From Bacillota bacterium (GTDB lineage: Bacteria; Bacillota; Clostridia; Peptostreptococcales; Anaerovoracaceae), in the NCBI GenBank assembly GCA_017386805.1, contig JAFOGM010000206.1, positions 1 to 5,120 of the forward strand: DNA of 5,120 nucleotides, given 5' to 3'. Each line of letters begins with the position of its first letter. Position 1 is the stretch's first letter. The position numbers and the translations under genes were made by a program. Under the pieces are notes generated by a model, which was not told where the DNA came from, ran no database searches, and saw nothing but the letters and a program-made list of their open reading frames with translations. Shown here one piece after another: positions 1-5,120 of the stretch.

Positions 1-1970
1 ATGGGGATTCCCTTTTCTTCGGTATAAACATCCACATAGACATTTTCATCTGCGATAGCGCCGGGGAACGAATCTTCCGCCCAGGCGTGAGGAGTGATCA
101 CTACACCGGCAATTACGTTCATCAGGTCGCCCTCCAAATCGCAGATTCCGTGATCGCGGAGCCATGCCAGAGTGTGAGTCATCTGCCAGGTGACACCGAC
201 GCGGAAGGATTGGTGATGTGTAGAGAGCTTTGCATCCGTTGCGCGATAGTCGATCATCAGATCGATGATGGGCGGCTGATCCAGAAGAGCTTCAGCGTAG
301 TTCAGTTCCATGGTATCCTTCTTGATGGCTTCCAATAAGGAATCCAAATCGTAGACGTTGGGATAGAGCATGATGTTTCCGTAATCCAGATTGTTTTCCT
401 GCTCAATTTTTGTATCGGTGATATCGTAGTTTTTGCTCAAAGGATAGTCGTAGATCTGCGCATAGTTGATTTCATCGATAGAATCGAAGCCGTGTTCCAG
501 TAATTCCATGCGTTCCGGGCTGTTGAACCAGGTTCGGAATGCTTCGGAATGGAAGAGGTACTCATAGGAGAGACGGTAGCGCCGATTCATTTCCCAACCA
601 TTTTTCAGCGTGTATTCCAGGCGTGCCGATGTTTTGGTGGAAGTACTGCTTTCCAGGAAGGGCTGATGACGAATGATTTCCTGGTGAATATCCGTCATGT
701 ACTTCAGTACGGCAGGATCGCTGGAACTGCTGAGATTTGCTAATGTATAATCGTCGAAGACATTATCCATGGGGAAGTAGGCTTCGTCGATTTCATCAAT
801 ATCAGGGACACGGGTTTCGTAACCGAAGACATCGAAGTGGAAACTTCCCATGAGCAGGATCATAGTCAGAGCGTAGATACCGAAACTCTTCAATGTAGCC
901 TTGTTAAAAATCAAGAGCGATTTTGTCACGATCATGCGGCCGATGATAAAGCCCAGGATCGCACCGATAGTAACGCCCAGAAGAGCGGAATCAAAGGCCT
1001 GGTCAAAGTACAGACCGAATAGAGTCATGGCCATGAAAGCCATCAGGTAGTTCAGCAGAGGCTGCATGAACCGGAAGGTCAGAGCATCACCGACCCGTTC
1101 CATGGGACGGATTGCGTAGCACCACTTGGCCAGGAGCGCAATCAGCGCGGTTGCCGCAAGGAAGAAGGCGATGCGCAGGGGCGTGAAGTCGATTCTGCTG
1201 ATGCGGAACAGGATCGGATTTGTATACAGCGGTACTTCAATCATGGAACCGTTGTCATAGAAACCGAAGAAGAACTGATCAAAGTAGAAGATCAGACACA
1301 GCCACAGCAGAGCCAGCAGGAAATTGAACCAGATCCCAAAGCCGAAATGCAGGAGACTGACACCGGTAACGACGCCGGCAAACACCACGATGGTGTAAAT
1401 GAACAGCACGGTCAGGAGAGCCAGAGCCATCCACTGGAGAACAGCAGCACCGGTGAAGATATTCATGGCGCCGCCGGGATAATCCGCATGTTCGATCACG
1501 GTTCCATAGATGGTTCCAAAGAGGACAGGAACGTCGCCTTCATAACCGGCATAAACGGGTTTTTTGATCACAAAGAAGATCAGACCGTTGGCGATGATGG
1601 GAAGTGCCGCCATCAGGAAGCCGGAGAGGAAGCTGGTATTGAACAGTGTGCTGCGGGAAAATGGCAGAGAGTGAGTAAGCGTCACGTTCCCTGGCTGCTG
1701 CAGATAACGGAACACGATAACGGCAGAAATGACAGGAACGATCACATGCAGCGCTGCGAAGGGCAGGTACTGATCACTGAGCATATTGTTGATCATATAT
1801 CGCTGGCTCTGTAAACTTCCATATTCCATCAAAAGAATGAAGGGACCGGATAAAAAGTAAAACAGAAAAGCCAGGACGGGAATGGGCCAGAACCGGCGGA
1901 AATTCTCGCGAAGTAAGGTACGGGAGATTCCGGGCTTACATAAATCAGAACAAGAGACTTTCCAATTCAA
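1..1970 (-). CDS. ABC-2 type transporter permease with large C-terminal soluble domain (3' end beyond window)
   Basis: This is the likely membrane subunit of the ABC exporter encoded with the upstream ATPase. The frame is open for 656 codons from a TTG at 1970 to the left edge, so the C-terminus is missing. Hydrophobic segments lie near residues 29-47, 70-90, 114-135, 178-204, 214-234, 265-286, 302-322, 328-347 and 361-378, giving eight or nine likely membrane spans. Between the second and third is a LTHSLPFSR stretch (98-106); as I recall, an HSLP-type motif recurs in Firmicutes ABC-2 permeases found beside YtrB-like ATPases. From about residue 380 the protein turns polar and acidic and stays soluble for at least 275 residues, including a YTLKNGWEMNRRYRL-like stretch. 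I think this matches the DUF6449 type of tail, from memory only. TTG was chosen as start because GGGAGG at 1984-1979 sits 8 nt upstream; GTG at 1979 would lie inside that site. The gene overlaps the ATPase gene by 26 bp, which suggests translational coupling. The substrate is unknown. Confidence 0.88.
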   Translation of the reverse strand, partial: MNWKVSCSDLCKPGISRTLLRENFRRFWPIPVLAFLFYFLSGPFILLMEYGSLQSQRYMINNMLSDQYLPFAALHVIVPVISAVIVFRYLQQPGNVTLTHSLPFSRSTLFNTSFLSGFLMAALPIIANGLIFFVIKKPVYAGYEGDVPVLFGTIYGTVIEHADYPGGAMNIFTGAAVLQWMALALLTVLFIYTIVVFAGVVTGVSLLHFGFGIWFNFLLALLWLCLIFYFDQFFFGFYDNGSMIEVPLYTNPILFRISRIDFTPLRIAFFLAATALIALLAKWCYAIRPMERVGDALTFRFMQPLLNYLMAFMAMTLFGLYFDQAFDSALLGVTIGAILGFIIGRMIVTKSLLIFNKATLKSFGIYALTMILLMGSFHFDVFGYETRVPDIDEIDEAYFPMDNVFDDYTLANLSSSSDPAVLKYMTDIHQEIIRHQPFLESSTSTKTSARLEYTLKNGWEMNRRYRLSYEYLFHSEAFRTWFNSPERMELLEHGFDSIDEINYAQIYDYPLSKNYDITDTKIEQENNLDYGNIMLYPNVYDLDSLLEAIKKDTMELNYAEALLDQPPIIDLMIDYRATDAKLSTHHQSFRVGVTWQMTHTLAWLRDHGICDLEGDLMNVIAGVVITPHAWAEDSFPGAIADENVYVDVYTEEKGIP

Positions 1971-2844
1971 TCGTTTCACCTCCCAGTTCGTAAATAAAGA
2001 TTTCTTCTAAGGATAACGGCAACAGGTCGAAAATCGCCGGATTTGCGGCTTCGATCTGCTGTTCCACCAGATCGCGGCGGTTGCGGACGATGAGAAGATC
2101 CACGCTTCCGCGGCTTTCCTTGTGGAGAATGTTCAATCCATCGTAGATGCCTTCCGGAGCAGAGCCGCGGAATGCAACCTGGATCTTGTGAATATCGGAT
2201 TTTAATTCGTCCAGATCCCGTTCCAGAACCATGTGACCGTGGTCCAGGATGCCGATGGAGTCACAGATGCCTTCCATTTCGCGCAGGTTGTGGGAAGAAA
2301 CCAAAACGGTGGTTTCGCGCTCTGCCACATCTTCCACGATGTACTTCCAAACCAGCTTACGAATCAGCGGATCCAGACCATCGATGGGTTCGTCCAGGAT
2401 CAGTATGTCGGGCATCGTAGCCATGACCAGAGAGAAGGCTGCCTGTTTCTGCATCCCTTTGGAGAAACGGCTGATCTTCTTTTTCGGGTCCAGATGGAAC
2501 TGTCCGATCATCTGGGTAAAGCGTTCCTGGTTCCAACGGGGATATAAGCCGCTGAAGTAACGGCCGGCTTCCTTTAAGTTGTAACCGGCAAAGAAGCGCA
2601 GATCATCGGGAATGTAGCCGATGCGCTGCTTCAATGGCTCGTTGTCGTAAATTGCCTGACCATCGATGGTGATGGTCCCTTCGTCTTGTTTCCAGACGCC
2701 AGTCAGATGGTTGATCACCGTGGTCTTACCGGATCCGTTGGTACCGATCAGACCGTAGATCGACCCTTTTTTCACGTGAAGGTGAAGATCTGTCAGGGCG
2801 GGGAATCCATCGAAGTTCTTGCAGAGTCCTAACACCTGAATCAT
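1945..2844 (-). CDS. ABC transporter ATP-binding protein, YtrB/YxlF-like
   Basis: This is a cytoplasmic ATPase of 299 residues that should power the membrane protein encoded next. All hydrolysis motifs are visible: Walker A GTNGSGKT (34-41), signature FSKGMQ (127-132) in place of LSGGQ, Walker B ILILDE (147-152) with catalytic Glu152, D-loop GLDP (156-159) and switch His185 in VSSHN. At the usual Q-loop the sequence is GYIPDD (76-81), so an acidic residue replaces Gln. As I recall, this is common in the YtrB/BcrA-type ATPases found beside GntR regulators, as is the PRWNQERF stretch (102-109). Residues from about 215 form a C-terminal extension after the ATPase core, typical for this group. 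The ATG overlaps the stop of the GntR gene (ATGA), and AGGAAG at 2859-2854 is 9 nt upstream. The family role is export or antibiotic/envelope stress response; the substrate cannot be read from the sequence. Confidence 0.95.
   Translation of the reverse strand: MIQVLGLCKNFDGFPALTDLHLHVKKGSIYGLIGTNGSGKTTVINHLTGVWKQDEGTITIDGQAIYDNEPLKQRIGYIPDDLRFFAGYNLKEAGRYFSGLYPRWNQERFTQMIGQFHLDPKKKISRFSKGMQKQAAFSLVMATMPDILILDEPIDGLDPLIRKLVWKYIVEDVAERETTVLVSSHNLREMEGICDSIGILDHGHMVLERDLDELKSDIHKIQVAFRGSAPEGIYDGLNILHKESRGSVDLLIVRNRRDLVEQQIEAANPAIFDLLPLSLEEIFIYELGGETIELESLLF
1979..1984 (-). promoter_or_regulatory. Ribosome binding site deciding the permease TTG start
   Basis: GGGAGG on the minus strand lies inside the 3' end of the ATPase gene, where it encodes Gly-Gly near the C-terminus. 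It is spaced 8 nt from TTG at 1970-1968. The only ATG nearby (1941-1939) is in another frame and is followed at once by TAA. Confidence 0.7.
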
Positions 2845-3254
2845 GCACGCTCACTTCCTTTCTTCATCTCTTCTGCTTTCAGCTGTTCCTCCCGGAAAAC
2901 CTGTTCCAGAAGGGAGGCGGTTTCGTCTTTCGTAAAGCCCAGATACGTTAACTGGCGCAGTGTACTGCGCAGTGTTTCTGTCAGCTGGCTGATGGCGGCT
3001 TCGTCACGCTTCACGTCCTTCATGGAAGCGGCAAAGCAGCCAAGCCCCGCCACGGTATATACATAACCCTGGCGTTCCAGTTCCCGATAGGCTTTCTGAA
3101 CTGTGTTGGGATTCACGGTCAGAATTTTGGAAAGTTCCCGGACAGAGGGGAGCTTTTCATCTTCCTTCAGGACACCGCTGACAATCAGCTCTTTCATCTG
3201 ATTGATGATCTGTTCGTATATGGACTCACGACTTTTTAAGTCCAGTTGAAACAT
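2841..3254 (-). CDS. GntR-family transcriptional regulator, YtrA subfamily
   Basis: This is a DNA-binding repressor of 137 residues, first gene of the leftward operon. The N-terminal winged helix-turn-helix spans about residues 10-75: IYEQIINQMKELIVSG, then LPSVRELSKILTVNPNTVQKAYRELE as the recognition part, then the wing GYVYTVAGLGCF. After it there are only about 60 residues, enough for two helices. This short tail marks the YtrA subfamily rather than FadR or HutC regulators, which carry large ligand domains. YtrA proteins typically repress their own ABC transporter operon and dimerise through the short tail. The 25-bp dyad in the promoter just upstream (3305-3329) is the probable binding site. 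The start is ATG at 3254, with AAGGAGG at 3266-3260 and a 5-nt gap. The stop overlaps the ATG of the ATPase gene. The inducing signal is not visible; cell wall antibiotics are the known cue for the Bacillus homologue. Confidence 0.94.
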   Translation of the reverse strand: MFQLDLKSRESIYEQIINQMKELIVSGVLKEDEKLPSVRELSKILTVNPNTVQKAYRELERQGYVYTVAGLGCFAASMKDVKRDEAAISQLTETLRSTLRQLTYLGFTKDETASLLEQVFREEQLKAEEMKKGSERA

Positions 3255-3282
3255 GAGATCCTCCTTGAAAATAACAAACTAT

Positions 3283-3298
3283 AGTAAACCCCTTTACT
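3283..3298. repeat. Short perfect inverted repeat in the GntR leader
   Basis: AGTAAA (3283-3288) and TTTACT (3293-3298) flank four C residues (GGGG in the leftward transcript). It could be an AT-rich hairpin at the very 5' end of the leftward mRNA, since the predicted start is about 3298, or an accessory protein site. An extra ACTGT at 3296-3300 repeats the operator half-site found 9 bp away at 3305-3309. The stem is short and its function uncertain. Confidence 0.4.
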
Positions 3299-3304
3299 GT
3301 CTTA

Positions 3305-3329
3305 ACTGTACCATGCTACATAGTACAGT
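3305..3329. promoter_or_regulatory. Inverted-repeat operator, likely GntR/YtrA-type binding site
   Basis: ACTGTAC at 3305-3311 and GTACAGT at 3323-3329 are perfect inverted repeats. Inner ATG (3313-3315) and CAT (3319-3321) also pair around the centre at 3317, so 20 of the 24 non-central positions are symmetric. Written as half-sites it is ACTGTA-N13-TACAGT. From memory, the B. subtilis YtrA operator is AGTGTA-N13-TACACT, with the same spacing and one changed base per half. The dyad covers the -10 hexamer and the whole spacer of the leftward promoter and touches the last base of the -35, so a bound dimer should block RNA polymerase. Autorepression is inferred. Confidence 0.75.
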
Positions 3330-3334
3330 GTCAA
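3305..3334 (-). promoter_or_regulatory. Predicted sigma-A-type promoter of the GntR-ABC operon
   Basis: On the minus strand a perfect TTGACA (3334-3329) is followed after 18 nt by TACAGT (3310-3305, 4 of 6 matches to TATAAT). Transcription would begin near 3298, leaving a leader of about 43 nt before the GntR ATG. An alternative is TTAAGA (3305-3300), 16 nt, TATAGT (3283-3278), with a better -10 and a poorer -35. The first is preferred for its consensus -35 and its overlap with the operator dyad. Confidence 0.6.
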
Positions 3335-3393
3335 CAGGAGAATAGGTATGAATACAATTTTTTGTGAAATTACACGGGTCAGCAAGAAATACA

Positions 3394-3422
3394 TGGAAGT
3401 TAAAACCCGGTTGTGCTAAAAT
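3394..3422 (+). promoter_or_regulatory. Predicted extended -10 promoter for the S49 peptidase gene
   Basis: TGcTAAAAT at 3414-3422 is an extended -10 with 5 of 6 matches to TATAAT. A weak -35 candidate, TGGAAG (3394-3399), lies 17 nt upstream, as is common when an extended -10 is present. Transcription would begin near 3429, about 47 nt before the ATG. It lies about 65 bp from the GntR-type dyad, so it is probably not blocked by it. Confidence 0.5.
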
Positions 3423-3446
3423 ATTTCTTAAGTATACCGTAAATTC

Positions 3447-3460
3447 GCCTCGGAAGAGGC
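3447..3460 (+). other. Small GC hairpin in the leader of the S49 peptidase gene
   Basis: GCCTC (3447-3451) and GAGGC (3456-3460) form a perfect 5-bp stem with a GGAA loop, ending two bases before the GAGGAG ribosome binding site. No U run follows, so it is not an intrinsic terminator. It might stabilise the transcript or tune ribosome access, or it may be chance. Confidence 0.4.
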
Positions 3461-3462
3461 TT

Positions 3463-3468
3463 GAGGAG
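3463..3468 (+). promoter_or_regulatory. Ribosome binding site deciding the peptidase ATG start
   Basis: GAGGAG lies 7 nt before ATG at 3476. A TTG at 3461, five codons upstream in the same frame, overlaps this site and has no ribosome binding site of its own, so ATG 3476 is the start. Confidence 0.8.
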
Positions 3469-3475
3469 AGCTGAA

Positions 3476-4495
3476 ATGCAAAATAACGAAGAGATGAAGC
3501 AGAGAACAGTGGTGTTCCCTGAAAAACCGAAAAAGAAACGCAGGAGAGGACTTTGGATCTTCCTGGGAATTCTCGTGATTCTGGGACTGTTTGTTCTTTT
3601 GATGGATATGGGACAGAAACAGGAGAAGGCGCGTGCAGAGGGAGAAACCTATGTGGGCCTTCTATATGTGGAAGGGGAAATCAGTGATTCCAATTATGAT
3701 TCCCTGGGCTATCCCTATGGATATCAGCACTATTGGACTCTGGAACAGATCGATCGCATGGCAAAGGATCCGGATAACCGCGGGCTGTTCTTCTATGTGG
3801 ATTCTCCCGGCGGTACCATTTACCACAGCGATGAATTGTATCTGGCGGTAAAGGAGTATCAGGATGCGACAGGTCGACCGGTTTGCGTCTATATGGGACC
3901 TTATGGAGCCAGCGGGGCGTATTATTTCTCCACAGCAGCTGACCGGATCTATGCGAATCGCAATACTTTGACCGGTTCCATCGGTGTCACCATGGGTACG
4001 TATTTCGATTTCTCCGATGCACTGGAAAAACTGGGAGTGAAAACACACACTGTGGATACAGGGGAAATGAAGAGTACCGGAAATGGCGTGGATGAAATCA
4101 CCGAATCGGAAAAGGATTACCTGCAGAGTCTGGTGGATGAATCCTACGAACAGTTTGTAGGTATCATTTCCGAAGAGAGAGAAATTCCTCTGGAAGATGT
4201 GAAACAGCTGGCAGATGGCCGTCTTTATACTGCAAAGCAGGCATTGGAACTGAAACTGATCGATGGAATCGGTTCTCTGGAAGATTCGCTTCTTCTGATG
4301 CGCCGTGATTTCGGCCTTTGGGATTGCGAATTTGAAGAAGTTCCCTATGAATATGAGTCTGGAATCGGAATTTTTGACTTGCTATATTATCTGACAGGAA
4401 ATGCGGCGCCCAAGGAGGCGAGAGCTTTGGCAAAAAGCCAGAGTGAACCGGACTTTCCGATGAATTATCTTTATACCGTTATGGATCAGGAATAG
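3476..4495 (+). CDS. sppA: Signal peptide peptidase SppA-type, S49 family, membrane-anchored
   Basis: This is a serine protease of 339 residues expected to cut leftover signal peptides and misfolded peptides at the membrane. A short cytoplasmic N-terminus ends in a strongly basic stretch (KKKRRR, 19-24), followed by one membrane segment at about 26-43. The bulk of the protein is then expected outside the membrane. The S49 fold is marked by VDSPGG (Ser110-Gly113), by GPYGASGAYYF with nucleophile Ser146, by LTGSIGV (165-171), and by GEMKSTG with the general base Lys199. The 53-residue Ser-to-Lys spacing and the total length fit the short Bacillus-type SppA (Ser147/Lys199 there, from memory), not the double-domain E. 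coli form. Family members form ring-shaped oligomers, so this one probably does too. It is divergent from the GntR-ABC operon and lies 8 bp before a PLP enzyme gene, probably co-transcribed. The start is ATG 3476, supported by GAGGAG. No defect is seen. Confidence 0.93.
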   Translation: MQNNEEMKQRTVVFPEKPKKKRRRGLWIFLGILVILGLFVLLMDMGQKQEKARAEGETYVGLLYVEGEISDSNYDSLGYPYGYQHYWTLEQIDRMAKDPDNRGLFFYVDSPGGTIYHSDELYLAVKEYQDATGRPVCVYMGPYGASGAYYFSTAADRIYANRNTLTGSIGVTMGTYFDFSDALEKLGVKTHTVDTGEMKSTGNGVDEITESEKDYLQSLVDESYEQFVGIISEEREIPLEDVKQLADGRLYTAKQALELKLIDGIGSLEDSLLLMRRDFGLWDCEFEEVPYEYESGIGIFDLLYYLTGNAAPKEARALAKSQSEPDFPMNYLYTVMDQE

Positions 4496-4503
4496 AGGGT
4501 ATT

Positions 4504-5120
4504 ATGGATCAGAACAGAACGCCATTATTTGATGCAATCATGGAATACAATGAACGGAAACCGGCCTATTTCCGAATTCCCGGTCACCGTTTTGAACGCG
4601 GGATCAACCAGCGCTGGCGCGACGTGGTCGGCGATGAGATCTTTAAATTTGACCTGACGGAAACACCCTACACCGATGACCTGCACAATGCAGAGGGTTC
4701 CATCAAAGAAGCCCAGGAACTGGCATCAGAAGTGTTCCATTCCGATCAGACCTATTTCCTGATCAACGGAACCACCTGCGGAAACCAGGCCATGGTCCTG
4801 ACCGCTGCACTGGAAGGTGAAACCGTGGCAATCCCCCGCAACGCCCACAAATCGGCTCTGATGGGGCTGATCATGAGCGGTGCAAAGCCTGTGTATATCA
4901 TGCCCCAGCTTCACGAAGAATGGGGACTTCACGGCGGTGTTCGTCCGGAGGATGTAGAAAAGCTCTTTGAGGAACATCCGGAATGCAAGGGACTGATGGT
5001 AGTCAGCCCTACCTATTATGGGATTTGCAGCGACATCCGCGGAATCGCGGAGGTTTGCCACAAGCACGGAGCCATTCTGTTTGTGGATGAAGCCCACGGA
5101 GCGCACTGTTACTTCTCGGA
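4504..5120 (+). CDS. PLP-dependent Orn/Lys/Arg decarboxylase family protein, N-terminal 205 codons (cut by right edge)
   Basis: This is a fold-type I PLP enzyme of the SpeA/YaaO-like decarboxylase group, which makes agmatine, cadaverine or putrescine from arginine, lysine or ornithine. Only the N-terminal part is present. Family marks in order are the IPGHR loop (25-29), the TETPYTDDLHNAEGSIKEAQ block that starts near residue 60, the cofactor phosphate-binding region NGTTCGNQ, NAHKS (113-117), VSPTYYG, and VDEAHGAH (194-201), whose Asp195 should pair with the PLP ring nitrogen. The Schiff-base lysine lies beyond the window, so activity cannot be confirmed. The N-terminus enters the PLP fold directly, without the receiver-like wing domain of the inducible E. 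coli CadA/AdiA enzymes. The start ATG at 4504 follows GAGGG (4495-4499), which overlaps the stop of the peptidase gene. The 8-bp gap indicates one transcript. Substrate specificity cannot be read here. Confidence 0.92.
   Translation, partial: MDQNRTPLFDAIMEYNERKPAYFRIPGHRFERGINQRWRDVVGDEIFKFDLTETPYTDDLHNAEGSIKEAQELASEVFHSDQTYFLINGTTCGNQAMVLTAALEGETVAIPRNAHKSALMGLIMSGAKPVYIMPQLHEEWGLHGGVRPEDVEKLFEEHPECKGLMVVSPTYYGICSDIRGIAEVCHKHGAILFVDEAHGAHCYFS

Noticed and set aside
1347..1814. A 155-codon open frame on the plus strand
   Set aside because: It lies wholly antisense to the permease gene, which is open throughout and has clear membrane segments. Its product is low-complexity and rich in His, Asp and Gln, typical of an antisense shadow, and it has no convincing ribosome binding site.
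1977..1979. GTG as the permease start
   Set aside because: Its first base is the last G of the GGGAGG site, and no separate ribosome site lies upstream of it. The TTG three codons later is 8 nt from GGGAGG.
2141..2560. Several overlapping plus-strand open frames within the ATPase gene
   Set aside because: All lie opposite the ABC signature and Walker B regions, which are intact on the minus strand. They are shadows.
3356..3371. AATTT / AAATT inverted repeat, considered as a terminator or binding site
   Set aside because: It is an AT-only 5-bp stem in an AT-rich intergenic stretch with no transcript ending nearby, since both flanking genes start here. Chance is the simplest explanation.
3375..3409. 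Inverted repeat CGGGT / ACCCG upstream of the rightward promoter
   Set aside because: The arms are only 5 bp with a 25-nt gap. This is expected by chance in a region of this size, and the arms are not well placed for a known class of regulator.
3461..3475. TTG at 3461 as the start of the peptidase gene (five extra residues)
   Set aside because: The GAGGAG ribosome site would lie inside the coding region and nothing suitable precedes TTG. ATG 3476 has ideal spacing.
3662..4048. A 128-codon open frame on the minus strand
   Set aside because: It is antisense to the core of the S49 peptidase, covering the SPGG and catalytic serine motifs. The plus-strand protein has full family conservation, so this is a shadow.
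4726..5106. A 126-codon open frame on the minus strand
   Set aside because: It is antisense to conserved PLP-enzyme motifs (NGTTCGN, VDEAHGAH). No independent coding signal is seen.

Overview
The window looks like a piece of a Firmicutes (Bacillota) chromosome, probably Clostridia or a neighbouring class. The reasons are a YtrA-type GntR/ABC cassette, strong AGGAGG-like ribosome binding sites, a short SppA of the Bacillus type, and a base composition near 50% G+C by eye. I cannot name a genus. Coding density is high: there are five genes, two cut by the window edges, and one divergent intergenic region of about 220 bp.

The left block runs leftward from 3254 to beyond position 1. It is a three-gene operon in the order GntR-family repressor (YtrA type), ABC transporter ATPase, large polytopic permease. 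The first two genes overlap by ATGA. The third starts inside the second, most likely at a TTG codon, with a 26-bp overlap. The permease is open across the whole left end: about 375 residues of membrane domain, then a large soluble domain that runs off the window. Its frame is uninterrupted from 1970 to 1.

The intergenic region (3255-3475) holds a leftward promoter whose -10 hexamer and spacer are covered by a 25-bp dyad of the form ACTGTA-N13-TACAGT. This is a convincing autoregulatory operator for the GntR repressor. A second short dyad lies just downstream. A rightward extended -10 promoter and a small GC hairpin precede the divergent gene.

The right block runs rightward from 3476. It holds a membrane-anchored S49 signal peptide peptidase (SppA type, Ser146/Lys199 dyad) and, 8 bp after its stop, the first 205 codons of a fold-type I PLP-dependent Orn/Lys/Arg decarboxylase-family enzyme (SpeA/YaaO type), cut by the right edge.

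The left operon is likely an inducible export or envelope-stress transporter that represses itself through the GntR protein. The right pair is probably co-transcribed housekeeping: membrane peptide clearance plus polyamine-related amino acid decarboxylation. I see no mobile elements, CRISPR arrays, tRNA or rRNA genes. Nothing here demands a wholly new system; the most informative detail is the operator architecture.
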